Source: Bacteroidetes bacterium UBA1860 (GTDB taxonomy: Bacteria > Bacteroidota > Rhodothermia > Balneolales > Balneolaceae). From it: DNA of 15,905 nucleotides. Where the stretch lies: the NCBI GenBank assembly GCA_002338335.1, contig DDIC01000020.1:22677-38581 (forward strand). The letters are read 5' to 3'. Numbering within the stretch: position 1 is the first letter of the stretch; the number at the start of each line of letters is the position of its first letter. Position numbers and translations under genes: made by a program. A model generated the notes under the pieces. That model saw only the letters and a program-made list of their open reading frames with translations, ran no database searches and was not told the DNA's origin. This document shows positions 1-7,462 of this stretch, in pieces.

Positions 1-1
1 C

Positions 2-1930
2 GCAGCCGATGCGATTCAGTTTGCGCTGCAACAAACCCACACGTTTAATTACAACACAAGCTTTGGCCTCAATTACAATCTGACCCCTGGGATCCCACTG
101 AGTTATTCTTCCAACAGCGCATATGACATTGGCCAACAAGCACTACGAAGCGCCAATCTTACAGGAGCAGATTCTCTGGCGTACGAGCCCATCCCCACCT
201 TTGATGTGATCAAGGATATGGTCAGCGATACACTCTCACCACGCAGAAACTCGTTCAGTGAATCCTACTCCGCAGCATGGTTGCCTCCCATCAATCGAAT
301 TCCTGGACTCGATTGGGTGACCTATTCTGTTCGCTATGGTGGTGGATATCAATGGGCTAATTCAGCCGAAGGATCAGGGTTGGGAGCGCAGATTGGAAAC
401 TCCTTCAAGCTAGACCACTCTTTCGGACTAAACCTTGAAACCTTGTATGAGAAAGCAGGATTTGTAGACTGGATGCAACGACAGAGAAAAGCTCAAATCG
501 ATCGCCGAGACACGACCATTACCCCCGATTCTTTGCGCCGCATTACCATTATCGATCGAGTAAAACTAGCCGGGCTCAACGCTGCCTTGATTCCATTTGG
601 CATCAAAGACATCAGCCTGAGTTATTCTCAAGGGCAATCGGGAGCTCAAGCGGGGTATTTAGGGGAACCCGATCTCCTCTCCGCCATCGGAGGGGAGGAG
701 ACTCCTAGTTTCCTGTATCGAACGGGGGTGTTAACTCGCCTGGATGGTGGAGCGTTTATTCAAGCGCCCCCTGGTGGAGGCAATCTTCAGCTACCCATTC
801 AAGAGACGGAGTCCCATAGCGTGTCTGCCTCCACAGCGTTTCAGCCATTCCAGAACCTTTCTATTAATCTAAACTGGACCGCTTCATGGGACGAACGCCA
901 AGCCGAAACCATCACCCTCACGCAAGATTCATCGTTGTCTGTTCGTACCTCCAGCGGTACCGTTCAGGCGACCGTATGGAATATTGAAGGCAATTATGAA
1001 GACCTATTTTTGAAACAACTCGAGCGCGCCTATGCTGATCTCCCATCCGAAGGGACCGTGATTTCTGATGAACTGGGTAATGCGGATGGTCGGGTCGTTC
1101 TTGGGCCTAATTCGTTGCTCGAAGATTTTCAGTCAACCTATTTGGTGGCAGGATCACCCACCTCGTTTGGAAAGGGCTATCTTCCATTCCCTATGCCAAA
1201 CTGGAAAGTGAGTTACTCCGGAGTAGAAAAGATTATCCCCTTTATCGGTCGATGGATGCAACGAGCCACCTTATCTCACGCCTATCAAGCAACCTTCCGA
1301 TCTGGATGGACCCTCAATAATGATGTTGGCGACGCCATTACCCAATCGATTGGCCCGTACCAACTCGATTTTATCCGACCTGAATTTTCCCCTAATTCGG
1401 TCACCGTTCAACAACGCTATTCACCGTTGGTTCAGCTAGGAATCACATGGAAAGGGGGATTAACAACCAACTTCTCCATGGAAACGTCACGCATTACTTC
1501 GTTGGCCCTTTCCAATTCACAAGTCGCTCAACGGGTGTCAAGAGGAGCCAAAATGACGCTAAACTATGCGATTCGAGGCTTCAAATTGCCCTTTTTAACG
1601 CGATTTAATAACAACATTAACCTGAGTGCCAACGCTTCTTACACCGAAGACGTGGATCGTCGCTTTGAACTGGGTAATGACATTGCTCAATCCCTTTCTG
1701 AGAGTGGAGGAGTCTTTGATCCACAACAGGCCCTCACACAAATTATCAAGATCCCAGAAACAGGTCAGGCCCGTATTACGGGAGCGGCATCGTTGGGGTA
1801 TTCTTTTTCCAGTCGACTCACGGCGAGTGCAGAGTACGCCTACACCAAAATCATTCCCCGCTCCACCAACACCTTTGAACGGACCAATCATGATATTCGG
1901 GTGAATATTCGCGTCAGTATCTTGAATTAG
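2..1930 (+). CDS. sprA: Cell-surface protein SprA, type IX secretion translocon (C-terminal 642 residues; 5' end outside window)
   Basis: SprA (Sov) is the very large outer-membrane beta-barrel through which the type IX secretion system exports folded cargo. The frame is open from base 2 with no stop before the TAG at 1928-1930, so the gene enters from the left; a methionine at 206 is internal, not the start. Family members usually exceed 2,000 residues, so this is roughly the last quarter to third. The fragment has the alternating polar/aromatic strands of an outer-membrane barrel. Family-like stretches include 'NFSMETSRITSLALSN' followed by 'GFKLPFL', and the ending 'LGYSFSSRLTASAEY', then 'IPRSTNTFERTNHDIRVN', with a short C-terminal strand 'IRVSILN'. 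It converges on lnt with 25 bases between the stops. The name comes from recognising the C-terminal pattern; the diagnostic N-terminal repeats lie outside the window. Confidence 0.88.
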   Translation, partial: AADAIQFALQQTHTFNYNTSFGLNYNLTPGIPLSYSSNSAYDIGQQALRSANLTGADSLAYEPIPTFDVIKDMVSDTLSPRRNSFSESYSAAWLPPINRIPGLDWVTYSVRYGGGYQWANSAEGSGLGAQIGNSFKLDHSFGLNLETLYEKAGFVDWMQRQRKAQIDRRDTTITPDSLRRITIIDRVKLAGLNAALIPFGIKDISLSYSQGQSGAQAGYLGEPDLLSAIGGEETPSFLYRTGVLTRLDGGAFIQAPPGGGNLQLPIQETESHSVSASTAFQPFQNLSINLNWTASWDERQAETITLTQDSSLSVRTSSGTVQATVWNIEGNYEDLFLKQLERAYADLPSEGTVISDELGNADGRVVLGPNSLLEDFQSTYLVAGSPTSFGKGYLPFPMPNWKVSYSGVEKIIPFIGRWMQRATLSHAYQATFRSGWTLNNDVGDAITQSIGPYQLDFIRPEFSPNSVTVQQRYSPLVQLGITWKGGLTTNFSMETSRITSLALSNSQVAQRVSRGAKMTLNYAIRGFKLPFLTRFNNNINLSANASYTEDVDRRFELGNDIAQSLSESGGVFDPQQALTQIIKIPETGQARITGAASLGYSFSSRLTASAEYAYTKIIPRSTNTFERTNHDIRVNIRVSILN

Positions 1931-1955
1931 ATCCGCTGGGTAGCGACTCAATCTC

Positions 1956-3752
1956 CTACACTTGACGACGTCGGTGCGCGCTCAGTATGTGGATAAAAAA
2001 CCCAACGGTTAACCATAGCCCACTAAGCACACTCACAAACAGCCCAAGTAGATTACCTCTCTCGACAAAGAAGGTATTATCCATCGTTTGAGTAGGGATT
2101 TTTACCCAATGTGAAGAGACAACCCCATAGTCAGACATCAGCTGTCGATCGCCCAAAGGGTCAATCCATCCACTTGTACCGGAGTTGGCTGCTCGAACAA
2201 TTGGGCGACGTGTTTCAATGGCACGCAGCCTAGCAAAATCATAATGTTGTGTATGTCCACTTGTTCGGCCCCACCATCCATCGTTGGTCAGAACCGCAAT
2301 CCATTGTGCTCCTCCAGCAACGTATTCCCGCATCCAATCAGAAAACACGGAATCGTAGCAAATCACAGGGGCGACTTTTTGAGACTCCATTAGCTCGAAA
2401 ACCGTCGCCTGATTCCCTCGGCCAAAGCCTAGAAAGGATGTCCAAGGTAGGCGATCAACAAAGGGAAGACGCACGAGCTCGTCAGCAAAAGGAAATCGCT
2501 CAACTGCAGGGACTAAATTGGCCTTTTTGTAAGTAGAGATGGAGTCTTCTCGATTGGGTCGGATGTGCCAAGCGGCATTATACACGTCATAGGTGCGATT
2601 AGAGGGGGCTCGCCGAAGTAGTGCGGGATGGCGCTGGCCTTCTAGCGCTTCATCATACTCAATCCATCCAACGCCTGTGAGTACATGAGCTTGCCATTGG
2701 GTGGCGTAGGAGCGCATACGGTACGCCTCATACGAGTTCAACGTCAAGGCGCCATCAAGCGTATTTTCGGGCCACAATATCACAGGATCAGTGGGGGACA
2801 GAGAGTCACTGATGCCTTCAGATTCAGCGAGGTCTACAGAGTCACCGTGCCCCTCCATGATCGCCTGCGAGGTGAACGCCGCTGTGGAATCTATGAGCTC
2901 GCCAACAGAAGCATAGCCACCAAAGGGTTCATAGGAATCACGATTGGGTTGAATAATGAGCACATCTTGGGTTGGGCCCATGGCCAGGGCTTCCCACTCA
3001 ACGCTACGATTCATGTCGATCCAAAGAGAAAGCCCCAAGGGTACTCCTACTAGAGCCAATCCAGGCAAAATACGAGATGTCCACCCCCAAGCGCCGTGCA
3101 CCCGATTATACTCTTTGCCATGGTACTGGGCGTCCAACACAGGTCGCACCCACACCTCATAGCCCCATGCTGCAACAATCAAAAACCACGCAGAGGCTCC
3201 CACATACCCCGTATACTCCACCCATTGGATGGCCCAAGGCCGTGTGGACCATGCATTGGCAAGTGTTAACCACGGCCATGCCAAATCCCATTGATGATGC
3301 CCAAACTCAAATCCAAGCCACAAGGGAATCCAAATCACAGGGCGAATCCAGCATCTAACTCTCTGCCATCCTTGCTCAGAAGTACTCCGTTCAGCGACCT
3401 TGACCACGGCTCGAGCCACAAACAAAGCCAAGGTCATTAGCCCTGCATTTGCAACAATGGCAGCCAATCCACCACCCAATGTTGCCATCATCAACCAATA
3501 GGTGGTCAACAGATTCCACAGCAAGATGGCCGAGAAGATGAGTAACCGTCGTTTTTGTGCAATTCTGTGGTCTGAACTAAATAGCAGCACCTGAAGGTCC
3601 AACCATCCCAATAAAAGCATGAATGGCAGGTCAACGGGTGGAAAAGAGATGGCCAGGAAGACTCCCGCTCGCACTGCAATCCACCACGGCAATGCAGACC
3701 ACCATTCGTGAATGAACGCTTGTAGAGGGTATGTCACTCTGTGAGAAGTCAT
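1956..3752 (-). CDS. lnt: Apolipoprotein N-acyltransferase Lnt
   Basis: Lnt is an inner-membrane enzyme that transfers an acyl chain from phospholipid to the N-terminal cysteine of apolipoproteins, the last step of lipoprotein maturation. The 598-residue protein has several hydrophobic segments in residues 20-250, a nitrilase-fold periplasmic domain at about 263-555, and a final membrane helix near 567-590. The Glu-Lys-Cys triad is visible: E329 in 'LWPEN', K410 in 'YKKANLVP' and C465 in 'VICYDS'. E418 in 'LVPAVE' sits 8 residues after the lysine, as in E. coli (K335/E343). The residue two after the catalytic Cys is Asp, where E. coli has Glu. The protein is somewhat longer than the usual 500-550, partly from an acidic Ser/Asp-rich stretch at about 300-322. 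The ATG overlaps the rsmI TGA by 4 nt (3749-3752), which fixes the start and suggests translational coupling. Confidence 0.95.
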   Translation of the reverse strand: MTSHRVTYPLQAFIHEWWSALPWWIAVRAGVFLAISFPPVDLPFMLLLGWLDLQVLLFSSDHRIAQKRRLLIFSAILLWNLLTTYWLMMATLGGGLAAIVANAGLMTLALFVARAVVKVAERSTSEQGWQRVRCWIRPVIWIPLWLGFEFGHHQWDLAWPWLTLANAWSTRPWAIQWVEYTGYVGASAWFLIVAAWGYEVWVRPVLDAQYHGKEYNRVHGAWGWTSRILPGLALVGVPLGLSLWIDMNRSVEWEALAMGPTQDVLIIQPNRDSYEPFGGYASVGELIDSTAAFTSQAIMEGHGDSVDLAESEGISDSLSPTDPVILWPENTLDGALTLNSYEAYRMRSYATQWQAHVLTGVGWIEYDEALEGQRHPALLRRAPSNRTYDVYNAAWHIRPNREDSISTYKKANLVPAVERFPFADELVRLPFVDRLPWTSFLGFGRGNQATVFELMESQKVAPVICYDSVFSDWMREYVAGGAQWIAVLTNDGWWGRTSGHTQHYDFARLRAIETRRPIVRAANSGTSGWIDPLGDRQLMSDYGVVSSHWVKIPTQTMDNTFFVERGNLLGLFVSVLSGLWLTVGFFIHILSAHRRRQV

Positions 3753-4480
3753 TCGTCGACGCCCCCCATTGCATCCTCGCTATACCCCTTTGGAGCTACG
3801 ACTACCACAAATTCCCCTTTGATTTTGGTCTGTTGTAACATCTCTTGCACATCTTCTGTGCGGCCTCGAAGATGCTCCTCAAATTGTTTGGTCAATTCTC
3901 TTACCACACAAATCCACCGTGAAGGTCCAGCAACCTCGAGTAATTCCTTGACTAATCGCTCAATACGATGGGGGCTTTCGTATACAACCGTGGTGACGTC
4001 CCGATCGGCAATGTGTGCAAGCCTTGTGGATCGCCCTTTTTTGTGTGGCAGAAACCCTTCAAAGTGAAATTGCTCGCTCGGTAACCCACTACTCACTAGT
4101 GCGGTGGTCAAGGCGTCGGCGCCAGGAATCACACGCACACGTAGCAAGTCACCCGTCGCCCGTCGCTGATGCACAGCTCGCGCCAACAAAAACCCAGGAT
4201 CAGAGATCCCAGGCGTCCCAGCATCGGTAATCACAGCAATCGACTCCCCACGCAACAGTCGTTCAATGATTCCCTCCACACGACGATGCTCATTATGCTG
4301 ATGCATCGAAAACAATGGGGTAGAGATTTCGTAAGCCTCCATTAAGCGCTTACTTGTGCGAGTATCTTCGCATCCAATGGCTGCAACGCTGCGCAATACC
4401 TCGACTGCCCGAGCAGAGAAATCCCCTAAATTACCAATAGGCGTTGCGACAAGATAAAGCGTGGATGGTTCGACCGTCAT
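3749..4480 (-). CDS. rsmI: 16S rRNA (cytidine-1402-2'-O)-methyltransferase RsmI
   Basis: RsmI uses S-adenosylmethionine to methylate the 2'-hydroxyl of C1402 in the decoding centre of 16S rRNA. The 243-residue protein is a full-length tetrapyrrole-methylase-fold enzyme. It shows 'ATPIGNLGD' (12-20), 'GCEDTRTSKRL' (36-46), the glycine-rich 'DAGTPGISDPG' (86-96), 'VIPGADA' (117-123), 'YESPHRI' (167-173) and 'RELTKQFEE' (194-202), with 'KGEFV' at 221-225 near the end. These are the family signatures. It is first of a two-gene minus-strand unit, and its TGA overlaps the lnt ATG. The ATG at 4480 is the only sensible start because the conserved N-terminus begins within ten residues. Upstream lies a 59-base divergent gap shared with the VOC gene, without a Shine-Dalgarno motif. 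Confidence 0.97.
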   Translation of the reverse strand: MTVEPSTLYLVATPIGNLGDFSARAVEVLRSVAAIGCEDTRTSKRLMEAYEISTPLFSMHQHNEHRRVEGIIERLLRGESIAVITDAGTPGISDPGFLLARAVHQRRATGDLLRVRVIPGADALTTALVSSGLPSEQFHFEGFLPHKKGRSTRLAHIADRDVTTVVYESPHRIERLVKELLEVAGPSRWICVVRELTKQFEEHLRGRTEDVQEMLQQTKIKGEFVVVVAPKGYSEDAMGGVDE

Positions 4481-4539
4481 AAACGGAGTGACTAAAAAGT
4501 GGTAGTTTCAGGACAATATAACGTTAACCATTTGCATGC
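4481..4539. promoter_or_regulatory. Divergent promoter region, rsmI-lnt / VOC gene
   Basis: This 59-base gap lies between two diverging start codons, so both transcripts should begin in or near it. It is A+T-richer than its surroundings and holds 'caatataacg', which could be a -10 element for the plus strand, but I see no partner at proper spacing. No element can be assigned with confidence. Confidence 0.3.
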
Positions 4540-4944
4540 ATGAACTCTTTCCGCCCTTCAGGTTTACACCACCTAACCCTACGTGTCAATCGAATCAAAG
4601 AAGCCGATGATTTTTATCAACGGGTTTTGGGCTTTGAGTTGGTGAGAAAAATGGGTCAAAGCATGAGTGTATTTCGCATTGGCGAGCAGGATACACTGGT
4701 CTTGGTAGAAGCGGAAACATCCTATGATGCTCAGTCAAGGGACTTTAGGATGGATCATTTTGGATTCTATTTAGACACGCCAGAGCAAGTCGATGATCTA
4801 GCCGAAAAACTCCAGGAAGAGGGTATTCGCTTGATTAGTGGGCCTGCCAACCGAAAACATGGCCGGTTTTTCTTTATCACCGATCCAGATGGGAATATGA
4901 TTGAGTTTTTTAGTGAAAAAGAGTACGCTACACGGCCAAAATAG
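4540..4944 (+). CDS. VOC-fold (glyoxalase/bleomycin-resistance/dioxygenase) family protein
   Basis: This 134-residue protein consists of one vicinal-oxygen-chelate domain made of two beta-alpha-beta-beta-beta units. The first opens with 'HLTLRVNRIKEADDFYQRVLGFEL' type spacing, described here by its key residues H11, the helix at 20-31 and G31-F32. The second has 'DHFGFYL' (72-78) and ends 'DPDGNMIEFF' (115-124). H11, H73, E122 and a glutamate in 'LVLVEAE' (E57 or E59) are in the positions that bind the divalent metal in active members. The family includes glyoxalase I, fosfomycin-resistance enzymes, ring-cleaving dioxygenases and many proteins of unknown substrate; nothing here decides among them. 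It stands alone, divergent from rsmI and 141 bases before grpE. The ATG at 4540 lies within a TGCATGCA palindrome and gives the expected N-terminus. Confidence 0.85.
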   Translation: MNSFRPSGLHHLTLRVNRIKEADDFYQRVLGFELVRKMGQSMSVFRIGEQDTLVLVEAETSYDAQSRDFRMDHFGFYLDTPEQVDDLAEKLQEEGIRLISGPANRKHGRFFFITDPDGNMIEFFSEKEYATRPK

Positions 4945-5031
4945 AGCTTATATAGTGAACCATGCCATAGTTCGAGAGCCGAAACCCTTGTAGACTGCAT
5001 CTTTGTCATAATCTTGATAGGCTTCTTTTTG

Positions 5032-5047
5032 TGGCATGTTTTTTGCC
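5032..5047 (+). promoter_or_regulatory. Candidate sigma-54 (-24/-12) promoter for grpE-dnaJ, embedded in an inverted repeat
   Basis: The sequence TGGCATG-TTTT-TTGCC fits the sigma-54 consensus TGGCAYR-N4-TTGCW at every fixed position except the last. The GG (5033-5034) and GC (5045-5046) doublets are exactly 12 bases apart. Transcription would start near 5057-5059, giving a leader of about 28 bases before the grpE ATG at 5086. The same bases form a perfect 6-bp inverted repeat, GTGGCA (5031-5036) and TGCCAC (5044-5049), with a 7-base spacer, so a repressor site or RNA hairpin is an alternative reading. No run of T follows the hairpin, so it is a poor terminator for the VOC gene. No CIRCE element (HrcA site) is present in the gap. 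Match and position are seen; function is inferred. Confidence 0.45.
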
Positions 5048-5085
5048 ACTAACCAAGCGAGGTAAAGAACTTTTAATACGAATCC

Positions 5086-5697
5086 ATGAGTGAAGAGTTG
5101 AGACCCGAAGAAACCCAATCTGAGCATGCGCAGGACCACGAGGATGTGAATACACATGGGGCCACTGCTGAGCCTGCAGACGCACAAGAACCTACAGATG
5201 CACAAGAGCCTGGGCAAGATTCAGACACGGAATCAAGCTCAGAACCAACAGTAGAGCCAACACCGGAGGAACAAATCGCATCCCTGAAAGATCAGTTACT
5301 ACGCAAAGCCGCAGAAATGGACAACATGCGTAAGCGTCAACAAAAAGAGCGCATTATGGTGTTTGAGCAAGCGCAAGCCGCCGCTATTGAGGCCTTTTTA
5401 CCGGTGAATGACGATCTACTACGCACGCTTCAAGCCATTGAGCCATCCGAAGAGACCAAGGCTATCCAGGAAGGAATTGAGCTTGTGGCCGACAAGTTTC
5501 AAGGAGTGCTAGAAAAATATGGGGTTGAGGCGATTACTGAGAAGGGAGTTCCCTTTGATGTGAATCTTCATGAAGCGCTAATGAGACAACCTGCACAAGA
5601 GGGCGTTCCCTCAAATCAGGTGCTGGATGTACTCGAAAATGGATATAAACTAGGTGAGCGAGTCATTCGCCACGCAAAAGTGATTGTGAGTGAGTAA
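5086..5697 (+). CDS. grpE: Nucleotide exchange factor GrpE
   Basis: GrpE is the cytoplasmic co-chaperone that releases ADP from DnaK, resetting the Hsp70 cycle. The protein has 203 residues. Residues 1-60 are an acidic, Glu/Asp/Gln/Pro-rich tail, likely disordered, with a tandem six-residue repeat at 31-42. A long heptad-patterned dimerising helix runs from about 60 to 100 ('LKDQLLRKAAEMDNMRKRQQ'). The C-terminal beta domain has 'GVPFDVNLHEALM', 'VLENGYKLGERVIRHAKV' and the usual short end. It is followed directly by dnaJ, whose GTG start overlaps the grpE stop by 8 nt, so the two are co-transcribed and probably coupled. dnaK is not in this window. Upstream is a candidate sigma-54 promoter. 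Confidence 0.96.
   Translation: MSEELRPEETQSEHAQDHEDVNTHGATAEPADAQEPTDAQEPGQDSDTESSSEPTVEPTPEEQIASLKDQLLRKAAEMDNMRKRQQKERIMVFEQAQAAAIEAFLPVNDDLLRTLQAIEPSEETKAIQEGIELVADKFQGVLEKYGVEAITEKGVPFDVNLHEALMRQPAQEGVPSNQVLDVLENGYKLGERVIRHAKVIVSE
5176..5211 (+). repeat. Two tandem 18-bp units inside grpE
   Basis: Two in-frame copies encode ADAQEP and TDAQEP (GrpE residues 31-42). They differ at only a few bases, mostly silent, which suggests a local duplication in the low-constraint acidic tail. Confidence 0.7.
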
Positions 5698-6862
5698 ACG
5701 AGACTATTACGAAGTATTGGGCGTTGCCAAAGGGGCGTCGGAGGCGGAGCTAAAAAAAGCATACCGTAAGCTCGCCATGAAGTACCACCCTGACCGCAAC
5801 AAAGGGGATGATGAAACTGCCAAGAAATTCAAGGAGGCCTCAGAGGCCTACGAGGTGCTTCGGGATCCCGCGAAACGTCAACAATATGATCAGTTTGGAC
5901 ACGCTGCAACGGGAGCAGGTGGCTTTGGCGGCGGTGCAGGATTTGATGACGTCCCATTTGAAGACATTTTTAGCCGATTTAGTGACATTTTCGGCAGTGA
6001 CATGTTTGGTGGAGATGCCTTTGGTGGTGCGCGCTCAGGGGGAAGCCGTCGAAGTCGATCGGCTGGACAACCAGGCTCCGATCTCAAAATCAATGTGGCC
6101 CTAACCCTCGAAGAGATCGCTTTTGGCGCAGAAAAAACACTCAAAATTCGCAAGCAAACAGAGTGCTCCAGCTGTAAAGGGACCGGCGCCAAGACCGATT
6201 CGGATTTCCAAACCTGTTCCACATGTGATGGAATTGGGGAGGTGCGCCAGGTTTCACGCACCATGTTTGGTCAATTTGTAAACGTCCAGCCATGCCCCAT
6301 ATGTCAAAGTGAAGGACGCATTATCAAGAATAAATGTGCCGAATGTCACGGCGAAGGGCGTGTAAAAGGGGAAGAAACGATAAAGGTGACCATCCCTGCA
6401 GGTGTGAGTAATGGCAACTATATCACCTTGAGAAGAAGCGGGAATGCAGGGGCTCGAGGTGGATCACCTGGAGATCTCATTGTATTAATTCAAGAAAAAG
6501 AGCACGAGTACTTCGAACGGGATGGCAATAACATTATTTATGACCTTGATTTATCCATCCCGGATGCGGTCCTAGGGACGGATATTCAAGTGCCCACGCT
6601 CAAAGGCAAAGCAAAAGTAAAAATTGATGCTGGGACACAGCCTGGCAAATTACTCCGGATGAAGGAGAAGGGGATTCAAGGGCTGAACAAATCGGGGACA
6701 GGAGATCAAATCATCCGCGTGAATGTGTTTATTCCCGACAGCTTGACGGCCGATGAGAAAGCATGGTTTTCAAAGCATGCCGATTCAGACTCCTTTGATC
6801 CTAAGCACAAGGAGCAAGACGGCAAAGGATTTTTCTCTCGAGTAAAAGACGTTTTCCAGTAG
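5690..6862 (+). CDS. dnaJ: Chaperone protein DnaJ (Hsp40, type I)
   Basis: DnaJ binds unfolded proteins, delivers them to DnaK and stimulates its ATPase. The 390-residue protein has the full type I layout. The J domain is residues 1-70 with 'YHPDRNKG' (HPD at 33-35). A Gly/Phe-rich linker follows at about 70-125, with 'DVPFEDIFSRF'. The zinc domain has four repeats: CSSCKGTG (159), CSTCDGIG (176), CPICQSEG (202) and CAECHGEG (216). The C-terminal substrate-binding domains follow. The third repeat has Ser in place of the usual Gly after the second Cys, but all eight zinc cysteines are present. The start is a GTG at 5690: it gives 'MSKRDYYEVLGV', the canonical N-terminus, and no ATG lies near. 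It overlaps grpE by 8 nt. Its TAG stop lies in one arm of a hairpin shared with the purE stop. Confidence 0.97.
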   Translation: MSKRDYYEVLGVAKGASEAELKKAYRKLAMKYHPDRNKGDDETAKKFKEASEAYEVLRDPAKRQQYDQFGHAATGAGGFGGGAGFDDVPFEDIFSRFSDIFGSDMFGGDAFGGARSGGSRRSRSAGQPGSDLKINVALTLEEIAFGAEKTLKIRKQTECSSCKGTGAKTDSDFQTCSTCDGIGEVRQVSRTMFGQFVNVQPCPICQSEGRIIKNKCAECHGEGRVKGEETIKVTIPAGVSNGNYITLRRSGNAGARGGSPGDLIVLIQEKEHEYFERDGNNIIYDLDLSIPDAVLGTDIQVPTLKGKAKVKIDAGTQPGKLLRMKEKGIQGLNKSGTGDQIIRVNVFIPDSLTADEKAWFSKHADSDSFDPKHKEQDGKGFFSRVKDVFQ

Positions 6863-6875
6863 GGAGCGTCCTACT
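6858..6875. terminator. Hairpin holding the stop codons of dnaJ and purE (possible bidirectional terminator)
   Basis: AGTAGG (6858-6863) and CCTACT (6870-6875) form a perfect 6-bp inverted repeat around a 6-base loop. The dnaJ TAG (6860-6862) is in the left arm and the purE TAG (6871-6873, minus strand) in the right arm. It is the only structure between the convergent genes, but no T-run follows on either strand, so intrinsic termination would be weak. The symmetry may partly follow from two facing TAG codons. Confidence 0.35.
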
Positions 6876-7425
6876 CCATCCTAAGATTCTGAGTTTTGGC
6901 ACGACTCTCATCGGCCATATCAGCATGATATTGCGTCAATAGATCGGTCAAATCAGATCGATGAGAGGTCAACATCCTGATCGCAAGAAGCCCAGCATTT
7001 TTGGCCTTTCCGATGCCAACCGTCGCAACAGGGATGCCATTAGGCATTTGCACAATCGAGTACAAACTATCCTCGCCTCCCAAATCTTTGGTCGGCACAG
7101 GGACACCAATAACCGGCAAGGTCGTGTATGAAGCGAGCATTCCAGGCAGGTGCGCAGCCCCACCAGCTCCTGCGATAATGGTGACGAGACCTCGTCCAAC
7201 CGCTTTTTTGGCATAATCCGCCATGTCATCCGGCGTGCGATGTGCACTGACAACCTTGGTCTCAAACGGCACCCCAAACTGCTTCAATATCTCAGCAGCT
7301 TCTTTCATAATGGGCCAATCAGAATCACTGCCCATCACAATCCCAACCAACGGGTAGAAGGCCTCCGTTTTTGCAGTGCCTTCGTTCTTTGAAGATGTTG
7401 GGTGTTGTGTCGATGTGGAGTTCAT
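6871..7425 (-). CDS. purE: N5-carboxyaminoimidazole ribonucleotide mutase PurE (class I)
   Basis: PurE moves the carboxyl group of N5-CAIR to carbon 4, forming CAIR in de novo purine synthesis; it acts directly on the PurK product. The protein has 184 residues from the chosen ATG. It has 'GIVMGSDSDW' (28-37), 'VVSAHRTPD' (58-66), the glycine-rich 'IIAGAGGAAHLPGM' (83-96), 'DLGGEDSLYSIVQMP' and 'VATVGIGKAKNAG'. The SDSD and SAHR motifs hold the active-site Ser, Asp and His of class I enzymes. The frame stays open upstream to 7524, but that longer form would overlap purK by 62 nt and add 33 non-conserved residues. The ATG at 7425 lies 37 bases after the purK stop and is the better start. A 20-residue Ser/Thr-rich lead still precedes the conserved domain, so the exact start is less certain than the identity. 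Confidence 0.95.
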   Translation of the reverse strand: MNSTSTQHPTSSKNEGTAKTEAFYPLVGIVMGSDSDWPIMKEAAEILKQFGVPFETKVVSAHRTPDDMADYAKKAVGRGLVTIIAGAGGAAHLPGMLASYTTLPVIGVPVPTKDLGGEDSLYSIVQMPNGIPVATVGIGKAKNAGLLAIRMLTSHRSDLTDLLTQYHADMADESRAKTQNLRME

Positions 7426-7462
7426 GATTTCAAAATAAGGTTTTTTACCCAAAGCCTTTGCT

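Noticed and set aside
1934..1945. CGCT-GGGT-AGCG hairpin between sprA and lnt
   Set aside because: A 4-bp stem without a T-run is too weak to call a terminator, although it is the only dyad in the 25-base gap.
2249..3358. Four plus-strand open frames opposite lnt
   Set aside because: All lie antisense within a clearly recognised lnt gene and show no family features.
4967..4985. 'GTTCGAGAGCC' resembling a tRNA T-loop between the VOC gene and grpE
   Set aside because: No matching acceptor, D or anticodon stems can be drawn in the 141-base gap; only the loop-like heptamer is present.
4948..5217. Open frame of 89 codons on the minus strand across the grpE upstream region
   Set aside because: It overlaps the real grpE start and the candidate promoter, has no recognisable domain, and looks like a chance reading frame.
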